NCBI GenBank assembly: GCA_020629175.1
Contig: JAHDDU010000009.1
Span: forward strand, 1-64,000
Source of the DNA: Flavimaricola sp.
GTDB lineage: Bacteria; Pseudomonadota; Alphaproteobacteria; Rhodobacterales; Rhodobacteraceae
DNA length: 64,000 bases
Direction of reading: 5' to 3'
Every line of letters starts with the position of its first letter. Position 1 is the first letter of the stretch. This document shows, piece by piece, positions 1 to 7,275 of this stretch. The notes beneath the pieces were generated by a model, which was given only the letters and a program-made list of their open reading frames with translations, was not told where the DNA came from and did no database searches. The position numbers and the translations under genes are program-made.

Positions 1-1102
1 ACTGACTACTCGCCACCACAAACGCCACAGCCCCCAGCACGATCGCCCCCAGGATCACCGCAAAAGCAATCTTCCACGCGGAATAGGGCCGCTCGCCTTT
101 GACCTTGCCGGACCGCGCATTCACCACAAACCGGTAGGTCTTGCCGTTGTATTTATACGCCGCCAGCCAAATCGGCAGGAGGATGTGTTTGAAGGTGATG
201 TCGCGGTGGTCGGTGTCGATGTGGCCCACGCGTTGTTCGTCGCCGCCGATGTCGCGGCGGACGTCGCGGTGGATGACGTGGTCCATGTAGGCGGCGGCTT
301 CGTCAAAGCCCTGGGGGAGTTCGACCTGATAGCCTTCGGCGCGGAAACCGGCGAGGAATTCGGGTTGGTAGGCGACAAGGTTGTCCAAGTCCCAAGGCTC
401 CAGCGCGTCGGTGTATTTCTTGGGCAGGGAGTGTGAGGCGAGGACGACCACGTCGTCAAAGAACCGTGACACCCGGCCTGAAACGTTGCGCCAGCGGGTC
501 TTGCGGACGCGGACCTGCTCGCGCTTGCCGTCGCGCATGACAGTGCGGGTTTCATAGTAATGTGTGCCGCGTTGGCCGCGGTAGCGGCTGTGCGTGTCGC
601 TGTCGTAGGTCCAATAGGGGACGTAGATGCCGTTCATCCGGCGTCCTTTGCGGGCGTATTCCTTGAGGCCACCGGGGGCGAACCACAAACGGCCCATCCA
701 TTTGGTCATCTCGGCCCGCGCCTCGCGCTCTTCGAGCGTGAAGGGCAGGAGGGCTGCGGGTTTGATATGGCGGTGGGTGCCGGTGTCGGTCACCACGGGC
801 GTGTCGCAAAAGGGGCAGCGGGCGGCTTGCTCGTGGTCCTGAAACTCGGTTTGGGCCGCGCAATTGGGGCAGGTGACCACGCGGGTTGTTTCATACTCCG
901 CCGTGCTCATCAGTTTGGACAGGGCAGAGAGGTAGTCCCGTTCGCGGATGGCTGCGGCGCGGCCACGGGCGGTGTCGATGTCTTCGGTGTTGCCGCAGTT
1001 GGGGCAAAGGAGCTGATCGTCGCCGGGGTCAAAGTTCAGGCTCGACCCGCAATTGACGCAGGGAAACCGGTGTTCTTCGATGGGGACGGTGGTGTCAGTC
1101 AT
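1..1102 (-). CDS. Double zinc-ribbon membrane protein (C-terminus cut by window edge)
   Basis: The frame opens with ATG at 1102 and is still open at base 1, so at least 367 residues are coded and the end is missing. The N-terminus holds two zinc ribbons: a CVNCG...CPNCG pair in about residues 15-37 and a CPNC...CPFC pair near residues 75-95. A long beta-rich middle follows (KWMGRLWFAPGGLKEYARKG, then VPYWTYDSDTHSRYRGQRG), and the last visible stretch is hydrophobic (AFAVILGAVAVAFVV), probably a membrane anchor. Homologues are often labelled PriA or primosomal protein N', but only the zinc ribbons support that; no helicase motifs are present. The start lies two bases past the stop of the cytochrome-like gene upstream (TGATATG), so it is probably the last visible gene of the minus-strand run. 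Function unknown. Confidence 0.8.
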   Translation of the reverse strand, partial: MTDTTVPIEEHRFPCVNCGSSLNFDPGDDQLLCPNCGNTEDIDTARGRAAAIRERDYLSALSKLMSTAEYETTRVVTCPNCAAQTEFQDHEQAARCPFCDTPVVTDTGTHRHIKPAALLPFTLEEREARAEMTKWMGRLWFAPGGLKEYARKGRRMNGIYVPYWTYDSDTHSRYRGQRGTHYYETRTVMRDGKREQVRVRKTRWRNVSGRVSRFFDDVVVLASHSLPKKYTDALEPWDLDNLVAYQPEFLAGFRAEGYQVELPQGFDEAAAYMDHVIHRDVRRDIGGDEQRVGHIDTDHRDITFKHILLPIWLAAYKYNGKTYRFVVNARSGKVKGERPYSAWKIAFAVILGAIVLGAVAFVVASSQ

Positions 1103-1103
1103 A

Positions 1104-1526
1104 TCAGAGGTATTTGTGCATGACGCGCGGGGTGATCAAGCGCAAAGCGTTGTCATAGAGCGCTGTATGCCGCCAAAAGTGGAAAAGGCCGTGGATAGAG
1201 CCGAGCCCGAGCAGGACGAGGAGCGATATCCACGCGGGGCCGGGCGTGATCAGGCCTGTCAGTTCAGCGATGTTGAGGGCAGCGGAGACGCCGAGGGCCG
1301 CGTAGAGCGCGCGGTGCATCCACGGGTAAGCCGCGCGAATGGAAGGCGAGAGCTTTGGTCCCGGTTTCCCGATCAGACCGCGCGTGGCGGCGATGGCGAT
1401 CCAAAGTGCGATGGACAGGGAATAGGTCCAGCGCACCCACGGGGCGGCGGTGCCGCCTTTGACCATGGCGAGGAGGAGGAGGACGATGCTCCAATGAAGC
1501 AGGATGTGCAGGCTGCGGCGTGTCAT
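1104..1526 (-). CDS. Small cytochrome b561-like membrane protein (paralogue A)
   Basis: 140 residues with about four membrane segments. It is a paralogue of its upstream neighbour: both carry GKPGPKLSP after the second segment and end in HxWRH...DNALR...PR.(L/M)H. Candidate haem histidines are in LHILLHW (segment 1), WMHRAL (segment 3) and SIHGLFHFWRH (segment 4). Segment 2 (YSLSIALWIAIAATRGL) has no histidine, unlike the neighbour, so it may bind fewer haems or act only as a partner subunit. ATG at 1526 overlaps the neighbour's TGA (ATGA), pointing to translational coupling. A membrane electron-transfer role is inferred from the fold; no partner dehydrogenase is adjacent. Confidence 0.75.
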   Translation of the reverse strand: MTRRSLHILLHWSIVLLLLAMVKGGTAAPWVRWTYSLSIALWIAIAATRGLIGKPGPKLSPSIRAAYPWMHRALYAALGVSAALNIAELTGLITPGPAWISLLVLLGLGSIHGLFHFWRHTALYDNALRLITPRVMHKYL

Positions 1527-2101
1527 AGAAAGCGATGTAGGGCGCGGGGCGCCATTATCCGTAACGCATTGTCGCGCAGACGCAGGTGGCGCCAGATGTG
1601 AAAGGCGGCGTGGACTATGGCGATGAGGGCAAGAGCATAGAATTCAAAGATGTGGATCGCACCGATGAGGTGGTTCAGCTCGGGCAGTCCAAGCGGGTAG
1701 CCGATAGGGACAAGCCCTCCGGCCCAGAGTTGTGTGGTGGAGGTCAGGCCGAGGAGGAAGCCCGTGAGGGCAACACCGAAGAGGCCCCAGATCAGGGTGA
1801 TGTGCAGGGCTCGATGCAGGCGTTTGAGGCCGGGCGAGAGTTTGGGGCCGGGCTTGCCCACTAGGCCATGGCGCATGTGGCTGGCCGTCCACATCAAGGC
1901 GAGGCTGACGAAAATCAGGCCAAGGAAGGAGTGGACGCGGAAAGCGCCTTTGCCGAATTGAAGCACGTCATCCGGGGTAACGAACACAAACCAGATAAAC
2001 AGCGGCAGCGTCAGCCAGTGCAGCCATTTGACGGCGGTGCGACGCTGCATTTGAAACAAATGCAACAGGGGAGCAGTCGGATGGGTCATGCTATATGACA
2101 C
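1523..2101 (-). CDS. Cytochrome b/b6 (b561)-like membrane protein (paralogue B)
   Basis: About 192 residues with four to five membrane helices and histidines placed as in cytochrome b561-type di-haem proteins: WLHWLTL (helix 1), FRVHSFLGL and SHMRHGL (helix 2), LHRALHI (helix 3), HLIGAIHIFEF and HAAFHIWRH (helix 4). I chose GTG at 2101 because AGGGGAG lies six bases before it; TTG at 2107 and ATG at 2089 are in frame but worse placed. It is followed with a 4-base overlap by its shorter paralogue. It lies just after the SPFH gene, separated by a perfect hairpin. Likely role: transmembrane electron transfer; donor and acceptor unknown. Confidence 0.75.
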   Translation of the reverse strand: MSYSMTHPTAPLLHLFQMQRRTAVKWLHWLTLPLFIWFVFVTPDDVLQFGKGAFRVHSFLGLIFVSLALMWTASHMRHGLVGKPGPKLSPGLKRLHRALHITLIWGLFGVALTGFLLGLTSTTQLWAGGLVPIGYPLGLPELNHLIGAIHIFEFYALALIAIVHAAFHIWRHLRLRDNALRIMAPRALHRFL

Positions 2102-2136
2102 GGACAACTCCCCTGATGAGTTTCAACGCTAGGTGG

Positions 2137-2158
2137 GCCAAATTTGAATAAATTTGGC
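2137..2158 (-). terminator. Perfect 9-bp hairpin directly after the SPFH stop codon
   Basis: GCCAAATTT / AAATTTGGC with a 4-base loop, beginning at the base after the SPFH stop codon. No U-run follows on the minus strand, so it is not a standard intrinsic terminator; it could be a processing or mRNA-stability hairpin that sets the SPFH operon apart from the cytochrome genes. Confidence 0.45.
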
Positions 2159-3283
2159 TCAGCCCGCAGGCGGCGGTGGTGGGGGCATGACGGTGAAGAG
2201 GGTCGCAAGCTCTTCAATGTCGCCAGCTTTGAGCCAGCCGTCCTGACCCGCGGTCCACACCGTGGTATCACGCGTCAGCTCGCCCGACGCCACCTTTTGC
2301 CCCATGTCAGCGCGGCTGAACGGGCCTGAAGTCTCGCCGTTTTCGGCGATGTGCCAGACATGCTCTACAGGTGGCGGCGGCGGAGGTGGAGGCGCTGCTG
2401 CGGGCTGTCGCTGTGCGTTGCCACCCCATGGGCTGTTCATCATGCCGCCCATGGCCATGCCCATCCCCATGCCCATTCCGGCCCCCATGCCGGCACCTGC
2501 GCCGCCCTGGTTCTCGGAGGCTTTGGTCATCGCCTCGGCTGCCGAGAATTGTGTGTAGCGCCCCAGATCGCCGACGATGCCCATGGAGGTGCGCTTGTCG
2601 AGGACTTCTTCGACCGCTTCTGGCAGCGAGATGTTTTCGATGTAAAACTCGGGGATCGAAAGGCCGTATTCGTTGATCGTGGGCTGGATCGCAGACGTCA
2701 CCAGTTTACCCAGATCAGAGGTGTTCGCCGCCATGTCGAGGACAGGGATGCCGGAGCCTGCCAGCGTCTGGCTGATCGACTGCACCACAATGTTGCGGAT
2801 CTGGTAACTGATCTCATCGGATGTAAATTCGCCGTCAGTGCCGACAATCTCGGTCATGAAGCGACCTGGATCGGCCACGCGCATTGTATAGGTGCCGTAG
2901 GCGCGCAGGCGGACGGGGCCAAACTCTGGGTCGCGGCACATGATCGGGTTTTTGGTCCCCCATTTCATAGATGTGAAACGGGTTGTATTGACGAAGTAGA
3001 TTTCCGACTTGAACGGCGATTTGAAGCCGTGATCCCAGTGCTGAAGCGTCGTCATGATCGGCATGTTGTTCGTCTCGAGCATGTATAGCCCGGGCGTGAA
3101 CACATCAGCCAGCTGGCCTTCGTGGATGAAGACAGCAGCTTGCCCTTCGCGCACTGTAAGCTTGGCGCCGTATTTGATCTCATGGCCTTCGCGCTCAAAA
3201 CGCCAGACCATCGTGTCACGGGTGTCGTCCGTCCATTCGATAACGTCGATGAACTGGCCGGAGAGGAAGTCTAGGATGCCCAT
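2159..3283 (-). CDS. SPFH-domain protein with C-terminal GYF_2 domain
   Basis: 374 residues. Residues 1 to about 240 form an SPFH/band-7-like domain of the YdjL type (DFLSGQFIDVIEWTDDT... VIHEGQLADVFTPG), a family often labelled virion core protein-like although it is cellular. A low-complexity Gly/Met linker (MGAGMGMGMGMAMGG) and a proline run follow, then a GYF_2 (DUF4339) domain (WHIAENGETSGPFSRADMG... DGWLKAGD), a likely protein-interaction module, and a final proline run. Start: ATG 3283 with TTAAGGAG upstream; a longer in-frame start 17 codons earlier overlaps the preceding gene and is rejected. SPFH proteins form membrane-associated oligomers. It sits downstream of telA and xpaC homologues, which suggests a membrane-stress scaffold; that is inference. 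Confidence 0.85.
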   Translation of the reverse strand: MGILDFLSGQFIDVIEWTDDTRDTMVWRFEREGHEIKYGAKLTVREGQAAVFIHEGQLADVFTPGLYMLETNNMPIMTTLQHWDHGFKSPFKSEIYFVNTTRFTSMKWGTKNPIMCRDPEFGPVRLRAYGTYTMRVADPGRFMTEIVGTDGEFTSDEISYQIRNIVVQSISQTLAGSGIPVLDMAANTSDLGKLVTSAIQPTINEYGLSIPEFYIENISLPEAVEEVLDKRTSMGIVGDLGRYTQFSAAEAMTKASENQGGAGAGMGAGMGMGMGMAMGGMMNSPWGGNAQRQPAAAPPPPPPPPVEHVWHIAENGETSGPFSRADMGQKVASGELTRDTTVWTAGQDGWLKAGDIEELATLFTVMPPPPPPAG

Positions 3284-3300
3284 GAGGGAAGTCTCCTTAA

Positions 3301-3909
3301 TTATTCTAGTGTGACACCAGGTGGTGTCAGCCATTTGCCGTTTTGGTCACAGCCCATGAAGTCGGCAAATATTGCGCAAATTGTGCCTTGTGTGTCGGTC
3401 AATGTGAAGACCGGATATCCTCCGTCGCCCCATCCTGCATGCACATAAGGCACGGGTGTCCCATCTGGAAGAAGAACGATTTTTCTCTCGCCGCCGTTTG
3501 GGTCGTCGAATTTACAGAAGAATTTATTGTAAGGGTCCTGTCCGGGCTTCAACGATGCAGCAAAGGCCTTGAGCCCAGCGAAGGTCGTCGGGGTGAAGAC
3601 GCTGGCCAGCCCAGTGCTTACAAGACAGGTACCGACATCGGCACCCGAAGCAATGGCGTTGTCGTTGAAGATCAAGACCAGTTTGGAATTACGGCCTTGG
3701 TCTTCGTCATGCAGCACAACTAACCTGCTGCTTTTCTTTGGAACATCCACAAAGTTTGGGGAAGGCGGGTGGGCCAGTGGGTCTAGAAACACGACCTTGC
3801 CCTCTGGCGTAGGGAACTCACCGCAATCCGTGATCGTTAGGCGCGCTTGGGTATTGGAGACGATCCAGTCAAGCGCGGATTGAGAGGATGAATTTCGTGT
3901 GTCAGACAT
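3301..3909 (-). CDS. DUF4241-like protein of unknown function
   Basis: 202 residues, no signal peptide and no membrane segment. The C-terminal half (HAGWGDGGYPVFTLTD ... ICAIFADFMG) resembles DUF4241 proteins, which carry a GWGDG.YP motif and end in a short V/I-x-DF strand. No catalytic residues can be assigned. Its ATG overlaps the stop of the DUF2927 gene (ATGA) and it ends 17 bases before the SPFH start, so it is co-transcribed in the telA/xpaC run. The family call rests on the C-terminal motif only. Confidence 0.65.
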   Translation of the reverse strand: MSDTRNSSSQSALDWIVSNTQARLTITDCGEFPTPEGKVVFLDPLAHPPSPNFVDVPKKSSRLVVLHDEDQGRNSKLVLIFNDNAIASGADVGTCLVSTGLASVFTPTTFAGLKAFAASLKPGQDPYNKFFCKFDDPNGGERKIVLLPDGTPVPYVHAGWGDGGYPVFTLTDTQGTICAIFADFMGCDQNGKWLTPPGVTLE

Positions 3910-4874
3910 CAGCTTTCGCCCCCCATCAGCTCGCTTGCGATTTCGCGTGCAATAGGGGCTGCTTCGGCGGCGGACATGCCGGGGGAGAGGCGGTCGTCGT
4001 AGAGGATTTTCAGGAGAAGCTCGTCGTGGGTCGTCAGCAAGCCGAATTCTTCGTCGTCGTTAAAGATGGAGGGCCGCGCCTGAGGGCTATCGTTGGCAAG
4101 GCCCATGGCCTGGGCCAGCTCTTCATGGATGCAAGCCGTGCGCAACAGGTCAGGATGCTCGCCCCGGATCAGGACGACCGCGCGGGCATAGGATGCGGCG
4201 TCGCCTTCGGCAAAGGCGATGGCCAGACACAAGGTGCCGCGCGGCGGGTTGAGAAAGGCGCGGACAGTGGCGTCAGCAATTCCGGGGACGAGCTCGCGCA
4301 GGCGCGCGTCATAGCCGTCCTTGTCCCCTTCGTTAAGGATCATGACATGAAAGTTGGCCCGCGTGTCGGTCTGGCGAATTGGAACGCCGGTCAGCCGGGC
4401 GAGACGGTTAGAGTAAGTGCTAATTGTGTTGGTATCTCGGCTGCGTTGATCCAATGGGACGGATGCGCCGAATTCCACGGACATGCGGATCGGTTGTTCC
4501 CAGCGGCGCAGGCGGCTGACGGTGGTTTCGGCGCGGAATTCGCCTGTGTTGCCTAGCACGTATTCGTCAAAGAGTGCCACGCGCACAAAGTTGCGGGTGA
4601 GCATGGTGTCGGTGAAAGGTGTGTCCGGACCGCCACCGTCACCACGCAGGAGGCCTTGTGCCAGCAGATCGTTTTGCAGCCGTTGAAAAAAGACACCAAG
4701 GGCCGCGCTCTCGGCCGTTGGCTCTGTGACGGTCGGGGCGGGCGGTGCGGCGGGTGGTTCGGGCCGGACCGGTGGCGCCTCGGGGGCTGTAACCTGCGGG
4801 TCAGGGCAAGCGGCGAGCATTGTCAGAGCAAAAAGCCCCGCGATGCCGCGCCCGAATGCCCCGCCCATAGTCAT
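3909..4874 (-). CDS. DUF2927 lipoprotein
   Basis: 321 residues. The N-terminus is a lipoprotein signal with lipobox LAAC (Cys23), followed by a Pro/Ala-rich spacer to about residue 55, then a DUF2927 domain. The domain holds CIHEELAQAMGLANDSP, a histidine-glutamate pair in a helix that recalls zinc-protease helices (HExxQ rather than HExxH); whether it is an enzyme is unknown. Expected to be anchored to a membrane facing the periplasm. It follows telA by 2 bases and overlaps the next gene by 4 bases, so it belongs to the same operon. Confidence 0.8.
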   Translation of the reverse strand: MTMGGAFGRGIAGLFALTMLAACPDPQVTAPEAPPVRPEPPAAPPAPTVTEPTAESAALGVFFQRLQNDLLAQGLLRGDGGGPDTPFTDTMLTRNFVRVALFDEYVLGNTGEFRAETTVSRLRRWEQPIRMSVEFGASVPLDQRSRDTNTISTYSNRLARLTGVPIRQTDTRANFHVMILNEGDKDGYDARLRELVPGIADATVRAFLNPPRGTLCLAIAFAEGDAASYARAVVLIRGEHPDLLRTACIHEELAQAMGLANDSPQARPSIFNDDEEFGLLTTHDELLLKILYDDRLSPGMSAAEAAPIAREIASELMGGES

Positions 4875-4876
4875 GC

Positions 4877-6070
4877 TTAGCTGACGCTTTCGCCAACTTG
4901 ACCGCCCATGCCGGTGCCGCGCGCGGAGGCTGCGGCGAGCGTGTTCTTTAGTTCGGCTTCCATGGACTGAAGCTCGGCCTCGGCCTCGGCCCGCTTACGT
5001 TTGCCTTCGTCGGCAATCTGCAGGCTTTCTTCAATCGTCGAGATCAGGTTGGCGTTGGCGGATTTCACCGCTTCGATATCGAAGACGCCGCGCTCCATTT
5101 CGGTGCGGATCATCTTGTTGGCCGAGCGGAGGTTTTCGGCGTTGGCTGTCAGCAGCTCGTTCGTCAGATCATTGGCGTCACGCACCGCGGCGGCGGCTTC
5201 GGCGCTGCGTTGGATGGTGACGGCTTGGGCCAACTGGGTTTCCCAAAGGGGTACGGTGTTGACGAGGGTCGAGTTGATCTTGGTCACCAGCGACTTGTCG
5301 TTCTCCTGCACCAACCGGATGGAGGGCAGGGACTGCATCGTCACCTGACGCGTGAGCTTGAGGTCGTGCACCCGGCGCTCCAGATCGTCGCGGGCCGAGC
5401 GCATGTCACGCAGTTCCTGCGCTTTCATCACGCCTTGCTCTTCGGGAGCGGCCTGCACCTCTGCCTCTTTGGCGGGGATGTCGGTGCTGTCCATCTCGGC
5501 GATTTTGGCCTCGCCCGCGGCGATGTAGAGGGCCAGCTCGTCGTAGAAGGCGAGGGTTTTGTCATAGAGGACATCAAGGCTTTCGATGTCTTTTAGGAGC
5601 ACATGCTCGTGCTTTAAAAGATCGTCTGTCACACGGTCGATCTGGCCCTGCACCTCTTCAAAACGCGCGGTGAATTTTGCAAAGGGGGCAGCGCGGCCCA
5701 AAAGTTTTTCCCACCAGCTGCGCTCGCGCCGGACGTCGAGCTCGGAGACCGAGAAGCCGCGGATCGTGGTGACAATAGAGCGCAGGCTGTCGCCAGCGGG
5801 GCCAACATCCTTGTTGCGCACACCTTGCAGCATGGACTGCGAGATCGTCTGCAGCTCTGCCTGCGCGCCGGACCCAAACCGCACGATGGAGTTCGTGTCT
5901 GTCATGTCGAGCTCGCCCATCCGTTTGCGGATTTCGGCGGTCACGGGTGCGTCGGCCTGTTCGAGCGTGATCACTTCGTTGGCGGGCGCGGGTTCGGGCA
6001 GAACCACGGCGGTAATTTTCTCGACCTGGGCGAGGGTCTCTTGCGCCTGTTGGCGGACGGTCTCGGACAT
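4877..6070 (-). CDS. telA: TelA/KlaA family toxic-anion (tellurite) resistance protein
   Basis: 397 residues, cytoplasmic, almost wholly alpha-helical with long coiled coils. The family core begins around residue 60 (IVRFGSGAQAELQTISQSML) and runs through WWEKLLGR.APF and LLKDIESLDVLYDKTLAFY to near residue 360. TelA proteins are linked to resistance to tellurite, cell-wall antibiotics and colicins by an unknown mechanism and are usually next to an XpaC protein, as here. Start ATG 6070 has GGAGAATATT before it. The preceding xpaC-like gene ends 21 bases upstream. Confidence 0.9.
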   Translation of the reverse strand: MSETVRQQAQETLAQVEKITAVVLPEPAPANEVITLEQADAPVTAEIRKRMGELDMTDTNSIVRFGSGAQAELQTISQSMLQGVRNKDVGPAGDSLRSIVTTIRGFSVSELDVRRERSWWEKLLGRAAPFAKFTARFEEVQGQIDRVTDDLLKHEHVLLKDIESLDVLYDKTLAFYDELALYIAAGEAKIAEMDSTDIPAKEAEVQAAPEEQGVMKAQELRDMRSARDDLERRVHDLKLTRQVTMQSLPSIRLVQENDKSLVTKINSTLVNTVPLWETQLAQAVTIQRSAEAAAAVRDANDLTNELLTANAENLRSANKMIRTEMERGVFDIEAVKSANANLISTIEESLQIADEGKRKRAEAEAELQSMEAELKNTLAAASARGTGMGGQVGESVS

Positions 6071-6091
6071 AATATTCTCCTTTGTTCCCCG

Positions 6092-6985
6092 TTAATCTTT
6101 TGGCGTCACACCTTCGCGCTGCAACCTGTCGCGCAGCACTTTGATTTCGATGTCCATGTCGCTACGGTCCCCATCAAGCAGGGTCTCGGTGCGGGCGACG
6201 AAGTTGGTTTCCAGATCGGTCAGCAGTGCTTCATAATCAGCGCGGGCGCTGTCGTCCTTGGTGCGTTTGTAGAGGTCAACGAATTTGACCGTCGCGTCCC
6301 GTGCGCCCATCAAGTACACACCCAGGTACTTGCGGGCGGCCGTCAGGTCGCGCGGGTCTTCTTCGACGGTGCGGATCATTTTGCGGGCCATCGCCTGAAA
6401 GCCCGCGACTTTGAGATCAAGCTTGCGATCATTCAGGCTTGCCACGTGATCCGACATTGCAGCCAGATGTCCCTCAGCCTCATCCACCACGCGGGCCACG
6501 CGGTCTTGCTGAAAGGTATCAATGCCTTCGACGCGTTTGTCCTGAAGCGGGTCGATCCCGAAGGCCACAAAGCTGAGCCCGGATGCGATGACGCCGTAAA
6601 GAACGCTGGCCACAACGCCCGATGGTCCGGTCAATGCCGCCACTGCGATCCCGAGGCCGATCGCGAGGGACGCCAGAATTTTGCGCGGTATCGCGGGTTT
6701 GCGGGCCATGGCGCGGGCGTTGAAGGCCGCCTCCGCGCGCAAACCGTCCCGCATCAGCCATGCGCCAAGGGTCAAGAGAGCTGCGCCAACCAGAGACATG
6801 GCAATCGCCGTCGCCCCATCGTTGAAGGATGTTGCGACCAAAACAATGGCCGGCACAAAGAGGATCTTGGTGCGAGACCCTGCCGCATCTACCGCGCGCT
6901 CGGCAGCGCGCGCTTCTCGGATCGCGTCTTCTTTTGGAGTGGTGGAGCCGCCGCGGCTATACTTGCCGCCAAATCGCTGGGCCAT
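6092..6985 (-). CDS. xpaC: XpaC-like (5-bromo-4-chloroindolyl phosphate hydrolysis) membrane protein
   Basis: 297 residues: a charged N-terminus, two pairs of hydrophobic segments (about 38-80 and 100-140: ILFVPAIVLVATSF, ILASLAIGLGIAVAALTG), then a helical cytoplasmic half with coiled-coil character. The family is named from a Bacillus gene that stimulates indolyl-phosphate hydrolysis, but the activity is not established; its constant neighbour is telA, which follows here by 21 bases. I start at ATG 6985 (MAQRFGG), with GGAGGG eight bases before it; a GTG two codons earlier overlaps the upstream stop. Confidence 0.8.
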   Translation of the reverse strand: MAQRFGGKYSRGGSTTPKEDAIREARAAERAVDAAGSRTKILFVPAIVLVATSFNDGATAIAMSLVGAALLTLGAWLMRDGLRAEAAFNARAMARKPAIPRKILASLAIGLGIAVAALTGPSGVVASVLYGVIASGLSFVAFGIDPLQDKRVEGIDTFQQDRVARVVDEAEGHLAAMSDHVASLNDRKLDLKVAGFQAMARKMIRTVEEDPRDLTAARKYLGVYLMGARDATVKFVDLYKRTKDDSARADYEALLTDLETNFVARTETLLDGDRSDMDIEIKVLRDRLQREGVTPKD

Positions 6986-6987
6986 GA

Positions 6988-7191
6988 TCACAGCCCTCCA
7001 ATCGCGCCGGAGGTGACGCCAAACATCACAACAAGCAAGGCAATGAAAGCCGCGGTTCTAAGCTGATCTGGCATGGCGTCCTGTGTCCCCTTCTGACGCG
7101 TATCTTGGTTCGGCTGCATGATCGACATCGCAGCCGCGACGACGATCACAAGAATGATTGCCACAAGGGCAAAGAAAATAAGGCGCAGCAT
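6988..7191 (-). CDS. Small two-helix membrane protein
   Basis: 67 residues with two membrane helices (LIFFALVAIILVIVVAAAM near the N-terminus, TAAFIALLVVMFGVTSGAIG at the C-terminus) joined by a polar linker (QPNQDTRQKGTQD). I start at ATG 7191; an in-frame GTG at 7215 would place the start inside the large dyad at 7213-7255, which looks regulatory. The stop lies in the ribosome-binding region of the xpaC-like gene, so they are coupled. Family not recognised. Confidence 0.65.
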   Translation of the reverse strand: MLRLIFFALVAIILVIVVAAAMSIMQPNQDTRQKGTQDAMPDQLRTAAFIALLVVMFGVTSGAIGGL

Positions 7192-7212
7192 AAAACCCAA
7201 AGTCCCCAACCC

Positions 7213-7255
7213 CACTGAGCTAATTGTTAACGGCTCTTAAACAATAAGCCCAGTG
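7213..7255. promoter_or_regulatory. Large imperfect dyad between terC and the telA/xpaC operon
   Basis: Left arm CACTGAGCTAATTGTT (7213-7228) and right arm AACAATAAGCCCAGTG (7240-7255) pair at 14 of 16 positions around an 11-base centre. It begins 20 bases after the terC stop and ends 22 bases before the ATG of the next gene. No U-run follows, so an operator for a dimeric regulator (or an RNA stem) is more likely than a terminator. Confidence 0.5.
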
Positions 7256-7275
7256 CAGGGATTTTACGGGGAATT

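Noticed and set aside
2440-2500. CCCATGCCCAT-type tandem repeats
   Set aside because: They encode the Gly/Met linker of the SPFH protein and are not a separate element.
2351-3088. Long plus-strand open frame opposite the SPFH gene
   Set aside because: No ribosome-binding site; it mirrors the codons of the SPFH gene, whose domain structure is clear.
1-3283. Prophage or replication-restart reading of the virion core-like and PriA-like labels
   Set aside because: Those are inherited family labels; no phage structural genes and no helicase motifs are present.
5825-7066. 413-codon plus-strand frame opposite telA and xpaC
   Set aside because: Antisense shadow of two recognised genes in a GC-rich genome; no family features.
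7227-7240. TTAA-N6-TTAA as a CtrA binding site
   Set aside because: The CtrA consensus needs seven bases between the halves; the sequence is part of the larger dyad.
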